DNA from: Rhodovibrionaceae bacterium
Lineage (GTDB): Bacteria; Pseudomonadota; Alphaproteobacteria; Kiloniellales; DSM-21159
NCBI GenBank assembly: GCA_028285215.1
Contig: JANQPZ010000154.1
Span: 1-35,883 of the forward strand
Length of the DNA: 35,883 nt
Direction: 5' to 3'
A program made the position numbers and the translations under genes. Positions 15,433-24,011 of the stretch are shown one piece after another. The notes under the pieces were generated by a model. It did not search any database. It had not been told where the DNA came from and was given only the letters and a program-made list of their open reading frames with translations. Each line of letters starts with the position of its first letter. The stretch's first letter is position 1.

Positions 15433-16683
15433 GTGTCCGTCGCATCCCGCACCAACCTATCCGTCAACGGCTCGCGCTTCTGGGAAACCATCGCGGCTTC
15501 AGCCGCCATCGGCACCGGCCCGGAGGGCGGACTGCGGCGCCTGGCACTGGACGATGCCGACCGGGAGATGCGCGACCGTTTCATCGCCTGGTGCGAGGAG
15601 GCCGACTACAGCGTCACGGTGGACCGCCTCGGCAATCTCTTTGCGCGCCGCCCCGGCCGGGACGAGAGCCTGCCACCGGTGCTGATCGGCAGCCACTTGG
15701 ATACCCAGGCCGCCGGCGGACGCTTCGACGGCATCGTCGGCGTGCTGGGCGGGCTGGAGGTGCTGCGCAGTCTGGATGACTTGGGCATCGAGACGCAGCG
15801 ACCGGTGGAAGTGGTTAACTGGACCAACGAGGAGGGTGCGCGCTTCACGCCGCCGATGCTCTCCTCCGCGGTCTTCGCGGGCTTGCGAGAGCTTGAATGG
15901 GCTCTGGCGCGCGAAGACGACGCCGGCGTGACCGTCGGCGCGGAGCTGGATCGCATCGGTTACGCCGGTCCGGCGCCGGTCGGCGGGCGCGCCCTAGACA
16001 GCTATTTCGAGATCCATATCGAGCAGGGGCCACGGTTGGAGGCCGAGGGCTTCCAGGTCGGACTGGTCACCGGCGCCTATGTGGCACGCGGCATGATTCT
16101 AAAGATCGACGGCGAGAATGCCCACTCCGGCCCGACCGCCATGCATCTGCGCCAGAATGCCATCGTGGGGGCCGCCATGGCCGCCGTGGCCGTAAACGAT
16201 GTCGGCTGGCGGTATTCCTGGTGCGACGGCAAGTCTACCGTGGCGCGGCTGGAAGCCTGGCCAAACAAGCCCGGCATTTTGTCCGACGAGGCCCGGCTGT
16301 TTATCGATTTCCGCAGCCCGGATGCGGAAACCACCGCCAAGATGGAGGCGGAGATCCGGGCCGCGCTGCCGGAGGCGGCCCGGCGGAGCCAGTGCCGCAT
16401 CGAGGTGGCCGAGGACTGGACCTTCGGCGATCTGGCCTTCGACCCCGATCTGCTAACCCTGGTACGCGAGACCGCCGGCCGGCTGGAGGTGCCGTTGCTG
16501 GAACTGCCGAGTCAGGCCGGCCACGATGCCTACAACCTATCCAAGCTTTGCCCGACCGTTTTGATTTTTACGCCCTGCAAGGGGGGAATTACGCATAACG
16601 AAAAAGAGGACACAACGCTGGAAGATCAGTTACCGGGCTTGAACGTTCTTCTTAATGCCGTGGTGGAACGCGCCGCTGTTTAG
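15433..16683 (+). CDS. M20-family amidohydrolase, N-carbamoyl-L-amino acid hydrolase/beta-ureidopropionase type
   Basis: Zinc-dependent cytosolic amidase of 416 aa. Ligand motifs are GSHLDTQAAGGRFDGIVGVL (His and Asp of the first and bridging metal sites), NWTNEEGARFTP (Glu-Glu), the SYFEIHIEQGP histidine and the C-terminal GGITHNEKE histidine. The dimerisation lid lies between, around HSGPTAMHLRQNAI. This pattern fits the hydantoinase/carbamoylase branch (AmaB/HyuC, also allantoate amidohydrolase) rather than M20 peptidases. The likely reaction is cleavage of an N-carbamoyl group to give an amino acid, CO2 and ammonia; the exact substrate cannot be decided. The start is GTG 15433 with GGAGG (15419-15423) 9 bases upstream. 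No hydantoinase gene is adjacent. Confidence 0.87.
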   Translation: MSVASRTNLSVNGSRFWETIAASAAIGTGPEGGLRRLALDDADREMRDRFIAWCEEADYSVTVDRLGNLFARRPGRDESLPPVLIGSHLDTQAAGGRFDGIVGVLGGLEVLRSLDDLGIETQRPVEVVNWTNEEGARFTPPMLSSAVFAGLRELEWALAREDDAGVTVGAELDRIGYAGPAPVGGRALDSYFEIHIEQGPRLEAEGFQVGLVTGAYVARGMILKIDGENAHSGPTAMHLRQNAIVGAAMAAVAVNDVGWRYSWCDGKSTVARLEAWPNKPGILSDEARLFIDFRSPDAETTAKMEAEIRAALPEAARRSQCRIEVAEDWTFGDLAFDPDLLTLVRETAGRLEVPLLELPSQAGHDAYNLSKLCPTVLIFTPCKGGITHNEKEDTTLEDQLPGLNVLLNAVVERAAV

Positions 16684-16705
16684 ACTTTCACGAATGAAAT
16701 TGATA

Positions 16706-16721
16706 GCTATTCGCTAATAGC
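16706..16721. terminator. Small hairpin after the M20 hydrolase gene
   Basis: GCTATT, loop CGCT, AATAGC form a perfect 6-bp stem 23 bases past the hydrolase stop. It is short and AT-rich and has no U tract, so it could be a weak terminator or an operator for the downstream chemoreceptor gene. Confidence 0.3.
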
Positions 16722-16815
16722 GGGTATTCTGCATGTATTAAACATTCTGAAAGGGATTTACCGCATTAGTGCGGAAATCAGTTGAGTCTTTGTAACGGCT
16801 TCTGGAGAAATCCCG

Positions 16816-18534
16816 ATGACGATCAACCCGCTCGCCCGCCTACGTTTGACGGCGCGCACAACGCTGCTGACCATCGGTCTGATCGCGCTGTCCATTGCGG
16901 CGGTCAGTGCGGTCACGATCTTTCAACTCAATCGCGAGATCGAGCGTCAGGTGATCGATCGCCAGTCCGCCAGTCTGCGCATCGCGGCGATGATCATGGA
17001 GCAGAACTACAGCTCCTTCGAGGCGGCCTATGACGAGGCGGGCAACGTCTCCAAGCTGACCATGCAGGAGATCCCCGAGTTCCTGCACCATCTGGTGATC
17101 GACCAGGTCGGGGATATGACCGGCGAAACGGCGACGGTTTTCGCCTTTCAGCCAGAGGACGGGGACTTCTGGCGCCGCACAACCAACATAATCAAGCCGG
17201 ATGGCCAGCGCGCCGTCGGCACGCCGCTGGGCAAGACCGGTATCGTGCATGCCGCGATGATGCGGGGCGAGACCTTCATGGGCGAGGCCAACATTCTGGG
17301 CCAGGACTACTACACCATCTACAAGCCGATCTTCAGCCCGGACGACCAGGTGATCGGCATCCTCTACGCCGGCGTGCTGAAGGCGGAGGTCATTGCCGTT
17401 CTGGACAAGATGACACTGGGCCTGGCTGGCTCGGCCGTCGTGCTGCTGCTGCTGTCGGCCGCCGCTGCCTGGGGGCTGTTCCGCATTATGCTGCAGCCGA
17501 TCCCGCGCTTGGCCGCCGTCATGCAGCGGATGTCGCGCAACGAGACGGTCGAGGTGCCTTACCAAGAGAAGTCCGACGAATTGGGTGAGATGGCCCGTAC
17601 CCTGGAGGTTTTCCGCGCCGGTCTGGAAGAGAACGAACGGCTGCGTGCCGAACAGCAGGAGGCGGAGCGCCGCGCCGAAGCGGAAAAGAAGGCAGCCCTG
17701 CAGGACCTGGCGGAGCAGTTCGAGAGCGACGTCGGCCGCATCGTCGAGGCGGTGCGCGAGGCCAGTGCGGCGCTGGATCGCGAGGCGGGCAGCGTGTCGG
17801 GACTGGTCGAGCAGACCGAGGGGACCTCGGCCCGCGTCGCCGGTTCGACCCAGGAGGCCTCCAACGCAGTGCAGTCGGTGGCCAGCGCTGCCGAGGAGCT
17901 GTCCTCCACCATCGGCGAGGTGACCCGCCAGGTGAACGAGGTCAACGACCTGACCTCGAAGGCGGGCGATCAGGCGGCCGGCACCACAGAGACGGTGGGC
18001 GCCCTGAACGAGACGGCGGAGAAGATCGGGGAGGTGGTGAGCCTGATCTCCGACATTGCTGAGCAGACGAACCTGCTGGCGCTGAACGCTACCATCGAAG
18101 CGGCCCGTGCGGGCGAAGCTGGCAAGGGCTTCGCGGTGGTGGCCAGCGAGGTCAAGAACCTGGCAACCCAAACGGCCAAGGCGACCGAGGACATCGGCCA
18201 GCGCATCGGCGAGATGCAGGGCATCTCCCAAGAGACCGTCAAGGCGATCGATGGCATCCGCCAGGCGATCGAGAACGTCACCGGCATCGCGACCACCGTG
18301 GCGGCGGCCGTGGAGGAGCAGAACGCCGCTACCTCCGAGATCGCACGCAGCGCGCAGGAGGCGGCTGCCGGGGTCGGCAACTCAGCCGAGGGGATCGAGG
18401 AAGTCAGCGAGGGCAACCGCAATGCTCGGGCCGTGGTCGGCCAGATCGCCAACGCCAGCAGCCAGTTGGTCACCCACACGGACGAGCTCGGCCAGGCGGT
18501 CGCCGGCTTCGTCGCCAAGGTGCGTGCGGCGTAG
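16816..18534 (+). CDS. Methyl-accepting chemotaxis protein with periplasmic Cache domain
   Basis: Chemoreceptor of 572 aa. TM1 spans about residues 16-36. The periplasmic domain (~37-195) has Cache-type sequence, including [19 protein letters not shown] and [18 protein letters not shown]2 spans ~200-222 ([20 protein letters not shown]). A HAMP domain (~220-275) is followed by the cytoplasmic signalling coiled coil, whose hairpin tip reads [20 protein letters not shown] and [19 protein letters not shown], contacting CheA/CheW. No C-terminal NWETF-like CheR-binding pentapeptide is seen. The ligand is unknown; Cache receptors often bind small organic acids or amines. The start is ATG 16816 with TGGAGAAA about 6 bases upstream. 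A strong terminator follows, so the gene is probably monocistronic. Confidence 0.94.
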   Translation: MTINPLARLRLTARTTLLTIGLIALSIAAVSAVTIFQLNREIERQVIDRQSASLRIAAMIMEQNYSSFEAAYDEAGNVSKLTMQEIPEFLHHLVIDQVGDMTGETATVFAFQPEDGDFWRRTTNIIKPDGQRAVGTPLGKTGIVHAAMMRGETFMGEANILGQDYYTIYKPIFSPDDQVIGILYAGVLKAEVIAVLDKMTLGLAGSAVVLLLLSAAAAWGLFRIMLQPIPRLAAVMQRMSRNETVEVPYQEKSDELGEMARTLEVFRAGLEENERLRAEQQEAERRAEAEKKAALQDLAEQFESDVGRIVEAVREASAALDREAGSVSGLVEQTEGTSARVAGSTQEASNAVQSVASAAEELSSTIGEVTRQVNEVNDLTSKAGDQAAGTTETVGALNETAEKIGEVVSLISDIAEQTNLLALNATIEAARAGEAGKGFAVVASEVKNLATQTAKATEDIGQRIGEMQGISQETVKAIDGIRQAIENVTGIATTVAAAVEEQNAATSEIARSAQEAAAGVGNSAEGIEEVSEGNRNARAVVGQIANASSQLVTHTDELGQAVAGFVAKVRAA

Positions 18535-18565
18535 CCGCCTTAACGCACCTGGTTCTCAAGGCAGA

Positions 18566-18606
18566 GCGTGCCGGGGCTACAGGACGCCCCGGCACGCTTC
18601 TTTTTT
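18566..18606 (+). terminator. Rho-independent terminator of the chemoreceptor gene
   Basis: GCGTGCCGGGGC (18566-18577) pairs perfectly with GCCCCGGCACGC (18586-18597) around an 8-base loop. It is followed by TTCTTTTTT on the plus strand and lies 32 bases past the stop codon. This is the clearest intrinsic terminator in the window. Confidence 0.92.
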
Positions 18607-18696
18607 GGCCGCAGACATCAGTTCGCCTGCGTTTAGGATCTGCGTGAGAGCTGTTCGGAAAGTGCGGGCATGCAGACGAAGCTGCCGCAAAAGGTA

Positions 18697-18773
18697 TGGT
18701 GGGCCCGGCAGGACTCGAACCTGCGACAACACCGTTATGAGCGGCGCGTTCTAACCAACTGAACTACGGGCCC
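18697..18773 (-). tRNA. tRNA with CAU anticodon, probably tRNA-Ile2 (lysidine-modified)
   Basis: A 77-nt cloverleaf with encoded CCA. The acceptor stem is GGGCCCG/CGGGCCC, the D arm GTTCAGTTGGTTAGAAC, the anticodon stem CGCCG/CGGTG with loop CTCATAA, and the T arm GCAGGTTCGAGTCCTGC. The first pair G1-C72 excludes initiator tRNA. Pairs C4-G69 and C5-G68 are those favoured by the lysidine synthase TilS, which points to Ile2 rather than elongator Met. The assignment is an inference from these pairs. It follows dctM on the same strand and has its own candidate promoter. Confidence 0.9.
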
Positions 18774-18825
18774 GGACGCGGCGGCAGGAAACGCGGTGCG
18801 CAGGCTGCCGCTCGGGAAGACCGGC

Positions 18826-18853
18826 AAGATACGGGCGCAGGCCGATGGGTCAA
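18826..18853 (-). promoter_or_regulatory. Predicted promoter of the CAU tRNA
   Basis: On the minus strand TTGACC (18853-18848) and TATCTT (18831-18826) are separated by 16 bases and end 52 bases before the tRNA 5' end. Transcription of the tRNA can therefore be independent of the dct operon upstream. Confidence 0.6.
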
Positions 18854-18879
18854 GAGGCCTGCCCCCGCGCCGGCCATGC

Positions 18880-20238
18880 CTAGAGCAGCAGCTGCGGCAG
18901 GTAGAGGGCGATCTCCGGGAAGGCCATGATCAGGCCGAGGCCGATCACCTGCAGGATCACGAAGGGGATGATCCCCTGATAGATCTGCTGAATTCGCACG
19001 CCTGCGGGGGCCACGCCCTTCATGTAGAAGAGGGCGAATCCGAAGGGGGGCGTGAGGAAGGAGGTCTGCAGGTTGACCGCCATCAGGATCGCGAACCAGG
19101 GCACCACCAGCGTCGAGAGGGGGATGTGCTCGCCGAAATCGAGCAGCTGGATGATCGGCGCAAAGACCGGCAGCACGATCAGCGTGATCTCGAACCAGTC
19201 GAAGAAGAAGCCGAGGATGAAGACCACGGCCATCAGCGCAATCAGCACCCCCCAGGCGCCGACGCCGGAGCCCTGCACGATCTGCACGATCACCGTGTCG
19301 CCCTGCAGCATCTTGAAGACGAAGGAGAAGCAGGTGGCGCCGACGAAGATGCCGAAGAGCATGGCCCCGGTCAGGGCCGAGCGCTCGACCACGTCGCGGA
19401 AGGTGCGAAAGGTCAGACGTCCGTTGAACCATGCCAGCAGGGTGGCGCCCAGCGCGCCGACGCCGGCGGCCTCCGTCGGGGTCGCGAGGCCACCGAAGAT
19501 CGAACCGAGCACCAGCACGATGAGGGCGATGGGCGGCAGGAAGGTGCGCAATACCATGATTGCCAGCTCCGCCGGGCTCTCGGGACCGACGTCAGCCGGC
19601 AGGGGCGGCGCGATGTCCGGCCGTACGGCGGCGATCCCCAGAATGTAGACCATGTAGAAGGAGGCCAGCATCAGGCCCGGCAGCACCGCGCCGATGAAGA
19701 GCGTGCCGACCGGGATCGACAGCAGGTCGGCCATGATCACCAGCATGATGCTGGGGGGAATGAGGATTCCCAAGGTGCCGGAGGCGGCGATGGTGCCGGC
19801 CGCCAAGGGAACGTGATAGTTGCGTTGCATCATCACCGGCAGCGCCATCAGGGTCATCAGCACGACCGAGGCGCCGATGATGCCGGTGGTGGCGGCCAGG
19901 ATGGTGCCCATGAGGGTGACCGACAGCGCCAGCCCGCCGGGCAGCCGCCGGGTCAGCACCTGCAGAGTGTTCAGCAGGTCTTCAGCGACGCCGGACTTCT
20001 CCAGCATCGTCCCCATGAAGATGAACATGGGGATCGCGACCAGCACCAGATTCTCCATGGTGCCGCCATAGATTCGCAACGGAATCAGGGTGAAGCGCGC
20101 GAAGGTGAAGACGTCCAGGGTCCAGCCGATGAAACCGAACAACAGACCTACGCCAGCCAGCACGAAGGCGACGGGGAAGCCGGTGAAGATGAACAGCGCC
20201 AGCGCGGCGAACATCAAAAGCGGAAGAGCCTCAATCAT
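18880..20238 (-). CDS. dctM: TRAP transporter large permease (DctM)
   Basis: Integral membrane protein of 452 aa with about a dozen hydrophobic helices. The start MIEALPLLMFAALALFIFTG and internal segments such as PMFIFMGTMLEKSGVAEDLL, IGASVVLMTLMALPVM and FLTPPFGFALFYMKG are typical of DctM. It forms the ion-coupled (usually Na+) elevator of a TRAP carrier, working with the small subunit DctQ and the periplasmic binding protein. It starts 9 bases after the dctQ stop and is the last gene of the operon; a CAU tRNA follows on the same strand. TRAP carriers import organic acids such as 2-oxo acids, C4-dicarboxylates or sialic acid. Confidence 0.94.
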   Translation of the reverse strand: MIEALPLLMFAALALFIFTGFPVAFVLAGVGLLFGFIGWTLDVFTFARFTLIPLRIYGGTMENLVLVAIPMFIFMGTMLEKSGVAEDLLNTLQVLTRRLPGGLALSVTLMGTILAATTGIIGASVVLMTLMALPVMMQRNYHVPLAAGTIAASGTLGILIPPSIMLVIMADLLSIPVGTLFIGAVLPGLMLASFYMVYILGIAAVRPDIAPPLPADVGPESPAELAIMVLRTFLPPIALIVLVLGSIFGGLATPTEAAGVGALGATLLAWFNGRLTFRTFRDVVERSALTGAMLFGIFVGATCFSFVFKMLQGDTVIVQIVQGSGVGAWGVLIALMAVVFILGFFFDWFEITLIVLPVFAPIIQLLDFGEHIPLSTLVVPWFAILMAVNLQTSFLTPPFGFALFYMKGVAPAGVRIQQIYQGIIPFVILQVIGLGLIMAFPEIALYLPQLLL

Positions 20239-20247
20239 TGCCGCGGC

Positions 20248-20928
20248 CTAGCTCCCTTGACTCTGCCGCGTGGGCTGGCGCCCGTGCTGGCGCTCGTACT
20301 CTTCCAGCTCTTCCTCGGCCTCGTGGACCAGTTCCTCGATATCCGAGTGCTCGACGAAGGTGCCGGCCTCCTGCCGAAGCTCGGGCGGGCCGAAGAGATA
20401 GATGAAATTGCGCAGGGCCACCGACAGGGCGGCAATGCCGAGAATGACGAAGCCGACCGGCAGCATGCCCTTGATGATCCAGCGCATTGGCAGACCGGTC
20501 AAAGCCGAGGAGCGCTCGTTCAGCATGAAGGCGCGCTCCGCGAAGTCGAAGCCGTAGGTCACCACGACGTAACAGTAGGGCACCACGAAGACGATGGCCC
20601 CGAACAACTCGAACCAGGCACGCAGGCGCGGTCTGATCCGCTCACGCACGACTTCGACGCGGACATGGGCGTTCTTGATGTAGGCGTAGCCGAGACAGAG
20701 CAGGAAAAGTACGGCATGCAGGTGCCACTCCATCTCCTGCAGCTTGGTCGAGCCGATCTCGCGGAACATGAAGGTGTCGACCAGGTCGGGATAGAACTCG
20801 ACCAGTTTGCGCATGGTGATGTCGACGACGATGATCAGCATCAGCGGCACAGCCAGCCAAGCGGCGATACGCCCGATCCAGGTAACGATGCCGGCCAGCA
20901 GGTCGCTGAGCTTCATCAAGGCATACAT
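20248..20928 (-). CDS. dctQ: TRAP transporter small permease (DctQ)
   Basis: Membrane protein of 226 aa with four hydrophobic helices, for example IAAWLAVPLMLIIVVDITMR and VVPYCYVVVTYGFDF. The segment AYIKNAHVRVEVVRERIRPR matches the DctQ signature (K/N-A-HVRVD/E-V). It is longer than typical DctQ (~160-190 aa) owing to a charged cytoplasmic C-terminal tail rich in Glu (EDIEELVHEAEEELEEYE-like acidic helix, residues ~195-225). The start is ATG 20928. It is followed closely by dctM, and separated from dctP by 326 bases with a hairpin, consistent with lower expression of the permease than of the binding protein. Confidence 0.9.
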   Translation of the reverse strand: MYALMKLSDLLAGIVTWIGRIAAWLAVPLMLIIVVDITMRKLVEFYPDLVDTFMFREIGSTKLQEMEWHLHAVLFLLCLGYAYIKNAHVRVEVVRERIRPRLRAWFELFGAIVFVVPYCYVVVTYGFDFAERAFMLNERSSALTGLPMRWIIKGMLPVGFVILGIAALSVALRNFIYLFGPPELRQEAGTFVEHSDIEELVHEAEEELEEYERQHGRQPTRQSQGS

Positions 20929-21254
20929 GATCGCACCCTAGCCTTCCCTTTCAACGCCGTCGCGCGCCGCAGCCCCAGCGGGGCAGACCGGAAATCTCGC
21001 ATCGAAGTGCGCACCGCGCCACCGCGATGCGCCGTCGTTCGATGCCGTTGGAAGGGCCCTTAGCATTCGGCGTCCGCGTGCCAGGCGTCTGAGCGTCCGA
21101 GCGCGGAACAGCGGGCTGCAGACGGCGAGCGTCGGACCGCGCCGCTCTTTCCCAGAAGGGATCTCGAACGGCGCGGTGACCGACGGCTCAGGCGGCGCGC
21201 TCCGGCCTGAAGGGGGAGTCGCCGTAGCGCGCGCAAAACAGCGCCTGGACCGGC
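20929..21254 (-). other. dctP-dctQ intercistronic region
   Basis: This 326-base gap between the binding-protein and permease genes holds an inverted repeat described separately. I see no small gene and no clear promoter hexamers. Confidence 0.4.
21136..21177 (-). terminator. Intercistronic hairpin between dctP and dctQM
   Basis: ACCGCGCCG (21136-21144) and CGGCGCGGT (21169-21177) are exact reverse complements; an inner CCC-AGAA-GGG hairpin lies at 21151-21160. There is no U tract. It may attenuate read-through or protect the dctP mRNA 3' end, giving more binding protein than permease. Confidence 0.45.
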
Positions 21255-22313
21255 CTACTGCAGATAGCCCAGTTCACCCCAGCGCTTGTAGTTTTCGCGG
21301 AAGGTGGAGAGGGACTCCCAAACGCGGGCGAAATCCTCGTCGTTGGCGCTTTCTTCCTGCACCACTTCCACCCAGGCCGCTTCAAGCGCCTCCAGGATCT
21401 CGGGCGACCAGCTGTGGATGGTCACGCCCTTTTCCTCCAGTTCGGCCAGAGCCGCGAACTGCAGGTACTCGCCCTCGGCGATACCGTGGCGCACGGAGTC
21501 GCCGCAGACCGCCTCGATCTGCGCCCGCTGGGTGTCGGTCAGGCCGTCCCACAGCGCCTTGTTGAACATCAGGTCGAACATGGTCGACTGCTGGTGCCAA
21601 CCCGGCAGGTAGTAGTGCTTTGCGACCTGATAGAAGCCGAGGTTCAGGTCGATCGCCGGCATGGAGAACTCGGTCGCGTCGATGGTGCCGAGTTCCAGTG
21701 CCGGGAAGATGTCGCCGCCAGCCAGCAACTGGGTCGAGACGCCCATCTTCTCCATCACCTTCGCACCCAGACCGAAGAAGCGCATCTTGAGGCCGCGCAG
21801 GTCCTCGACCGACTCGATCGGCTGGCGGAACCAGCCCGAAGCCTCTGGCGCGATCACGCCGCAGATCACCGAATGAATGCCAAAGCGGTTGTAGATTTCC
21901 TCGAACATCTCCTTGCCGCCGCCGAAGTAGTACCAGGCCATGTACTCGCCGGCGCGAGGGCCGAAGGGAACGGCACCGAACAACGGCAGCGACGGGACCT
22001 TGCCGGCCCAGTAGCCGGGGGTCGACCAGCCGGCCTCGACCGCGCCGGAGGCGACGGCGTCGAAGACTTCGAGCGCCGGCACGATGGCGCCCGGCTCCTG
22101 GAAGACGACGTTGATTTCGCCGCCAGAGACTTCGCGCAGTTGCTCCTCGATCCGCTTGCCCAGCGTGCCGAGCTGAGTCAGCGAGCCGGGATAGGTCGAC
22201 TGCATGTTCCAGTTCACTGTCTGGGCCTTGACCTCCGCCGTCGAGGCGAAGGCGGCCACACCAGCCGCCGCCGCCAGAGCGACCGTCGACTGCGTGAGTG
22301 CACGCACCTTCAT
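21255..22313 (-). CDS. dctP: TRAP transporter substrate-binding protein (DctP family, TakP-like)
   Basis: Periplasmic solute receptor of 352 aa. The signal peptide (residues 1-~30, hydrophobic VALAAAAGVAAFAS, cleavage likely after VKA) precedes VNWNMQSTYPGSLTQLGTLG. The region EDLRGLKMRFFGLGAKVMEK contains the arginine that pairs with the ligand carboxylate, and AGGDIFPALELGTIDATEFS is conserved in TakP (2-oxo acid) type proteins. A 2-oxo or hydroxy carboxylate is the best guess, not established. The start is ATG 22313 with GGGAGGAA about 8 bases upstream; the longer frame lacks homology. It is the first gene of the dctPQM operon. Confidence 0.92.
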   Translation of the reverse strand: MKVRALTQSTVALAAAAGVAAFASTAEVKAQTVNWNMQSTYPGSLTQLGTLGKRIEEQLREVSGGEINVVFQEPGAIVPALEVFDAVASGAVEAGWSTPGYWAGKVPSLPLFGAVPFGPRAGEYMAWYYFGGGKEMFEEIYNRFGIHSVICGVIAPEASGWFRQPIESVEDLRGLKMRFFGLGAKVMEKMGVSTQLLAGGDIFPALELGTIDATEFSMPAIDLNLGFYQVAKHYYLPGWHQQSTMFDLMFNKALWDGLTDTQRAQIEAVCGDSVRHGIAEGEYLQFAALAELEEKGVTIHSWSPEILEALEAAWVEVVQEESANDEDFARVWESLSTFRENYKRWGELGYLQ

Positions 22314-22711
22314 ATTGGCTTCCTCCCTGTGATTGGCCTCCCCGTAACGGCATTGCCGGCACGGTTCCTGACGTTCGTTCTCGTTTCGAAGGCACCTGCG
22401 GTGCAGCGATCGCTCGGCTTCGAGCTTATTCTTCCCTGGGTTCGGCCCAGGTTCCGTCGCCGCTCTGCCACGCTTCCCCCCGAAACGGTTTCGAACCCTA
22501 GCCAAGCTGCCCCCGGCCCACAAGCCGTAAGTCCGCGAGAGGGCACAAGGATTGGTGAGCCGGCGCGGGAAGCGGCTCGCGGGCATTGCGCCGCGTGCGG
22601 GGGCAAGCTATATAGCGCCGCCCGAGCCGAGCGCCGGCCCGAGACGTCCAATAAGACGCCTCAAAGAGCGGCCCGCCATCGGCCCGATCAGGTCGCCCGG
22701 TGACTTTCTGC
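22314..22711. other. Intergenic region between dctP and tRNA-Pro
   Basis: This 398-base divergent gap carries a tRNA promoter near 22586-22614. The leftward dctP promoter is not evident. Long GC-rich open frames across it lack ribosome sites and homology. Confidence 0.4.
22586..22614 (+). promoter_or_regulatory. Predicted sigma-70 promoter of tRNA-Pro
   Basis: TTGCGC (22586-22591) and TATATA (22609-22614) are separated by exactly 17 bases, giving a transcript with about 90 bases of leader before the mature tRNA at 22712. Confidence 0.6.
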
Positions 22712-22788
22712 CGGGGAGTAGCTCAGCCTGGTAGAGCACTACGTTCGGGACGTAGGGGCCGGAGGTTCGAATCCTCTCTCCCCGACCA
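22712..22788 (+). tRNA. tRNA-Pro (anticodon CGG)
   Basis: A 77-nt cloverleaf with encoded CCA. The acceptor is CGGGGAG/CTCCCCG, the D arm GCTCAGCCTGGTAGAGC, the anticodon stem CTACG/CGTAG with loop TTCGGGA (anticodon CGG), and the T arm GGAGGTTCGAATCCTCT. The C1-G72 acceptor pair is usual in bacterial tRNA-Pro. An integrase gene ends 27 bases beyond, so the 3' half is the likely phage attachment site; the gene remains intact after integration. Confidence 0.95.
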
Positions 22789-22804
22789 AAGAAAACAAGG
22801 TCTT

Positions 22805-22834
22805 AGGGGGTGTGTCATGCAAGGCGCACCCCCT
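22805..22834. terminator. Hairpin at the integrase 3' end facing tRNA-Pro
   Basis: AGGGGGTG (22805-22812) pairs with CACCCCCT (22827-22834). The stem can extend inward by a G-T and a G-C pair. It overlaps the integrase stop codon and sits 17 bases past the tRNA, so it may end both transcripts. No strong U tract follows on either strand. Confidence 0.5.
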
Positions 22835-24011
22835 CTTTCCTACGCAAATCCAACGCAACGGGCGCAATGGGCCTGAGTAGCGAGCGGTCGGTCAGCTTGT
22901 CCAGATCGGCCAGGATGCCGTCCAACGCGTCTCGTGCCTCTCCGTTGAAGCTCGGTTCGTAGGGCGCATAGATGTCGGTGGTCGACAGCCGTCGGTGCCC
23001 AAGCTGGTACTCAACTTGATCCTTCGGCACACCTCGGCGCCTCAATTCGCGCGCCAGGCCGTGACGGAAGCTGTAGGCCGTGAAGTCGGCCGGCAGCTTG
23101 CCGTCCTTGCGCAGTCCGCGGATGCCGGTCTTGACGCAGGCAACCGGCCGCCACTCTTCATGCCGCTTGATCCAACGCATGACGAACCGCTCCCGGCGCG
23201 GCGTGGCTTGCATGGCCGTCGCCAGCCAGGGCCGCAGCGACTCGGTCATTGGAAGGATGGGGCGATACTTCTTCGTCTGGGTCCGACCCTTTGGGTTGAG
23301 CCCGACAAGGCCGTTCTCCAGGTCGACCTGATGATCGTCGAGCACCAGCTCGAGTGCCGCGCCTGGGCGGCAGAGGGTGTTGATGGTCAGCATCGTGAAC
23401 AAAAACAGATGCCCGTCGCGCTTTGAAATCGCGTCGATCGCGCGGGCCATCATGTCGAGTGACGCAGGCGCTCCTCGAGGCGGCTTATCCTCGGTGGAGT
23501 CGGCGAGCCCGTCTGTCGAGAACGGGCGGAACGCCTGAAGCACCGCACCCTTGGGCCGCTTGACGGCGTAGTTGCCGGCGGCGTTGAAGACGCTTAACTC
23601 CCGCCCGATCGTAGTGTCTTTCCAGCCAGCCGCGCGGCGATGCTCAATGTACTCCGTTGTGCGCCCAACGGCAGCCGTGACGCTGTCGTTCTGGAAGAAG
23701 TCTGCCGCGTGTCCAATAGCTGTCGCTGCTTGGTCTTCGCTGGCCCATGGGCGGGCGTGTTCCTTGAAATAGATGTTCAGCACCTCGGCGAGTTCGACTT
23801 TTTCGCCCGGCTGTTCGCTGGGGCTGTGCCTTTCGATCCACCAGTCGTCGAAGAGCGCTTTCGCTCGCTCAAAGTCCTCCGTAGCGAGCGAAGCGCGTCG
23901 GGTCTGTCGCTGGGTCCCGTCGAACCATGTGCGGCACCAGTTGCCGGATTTTGGGTCCCGGCTAAGCCAGTAGTCCCCGAGCTGGTACTCTCGTTGCCGC
24001 TTCTTAGGCAT
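22815..24011 (-). CDS. int: Tyrosine-type phage integrase
   Basis: Site-specific recombinase of 398 aa that would integrate the phage at the adjacent tRNA-Pro. The N-terminal arm/SAM-like part covers residues 1-~180. The catalytic domain shows Arg215 ([12 protein letters not shown]), box II as Y-S-F-R with Arg316 (the usual HxxR histidine is Tyr313), LGH with His339, and the nucleophile Tyr348 in STTDIYAPY, nine residues after His339 as expected. A His-to-Tyr or Lys change in box II is tolerated in some family members. The start is ATG 24011 with GAGG about 8 bases upstream; a stop lies in frame just beyond. Its first 235 bases overlap the end of the HTH gene in another frame. It is convergent with the tRNA. 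Confidence 0.93.

Noticed and set aside
16840-18231. 463-residue minus-strand frame opposite the chemoreceptor gene
   Set aside because: Antisense of a clear methyl-accepting chemotaxis protein; His/Gln/Leu-rich shadow without domains.
19052-19648. Plus-strand 198-residue frame within dctM
   Set aside because: Shadow of DctM in another frame; no start context or homology.
18796-21063. Very long plus-strand frame opposite dctM and dctQ
   Set aside because: It is the antisense of DctM/DctQ, with composition (D, H, Q, G, R-rich) typical of a shadow frame and no ribosome site.
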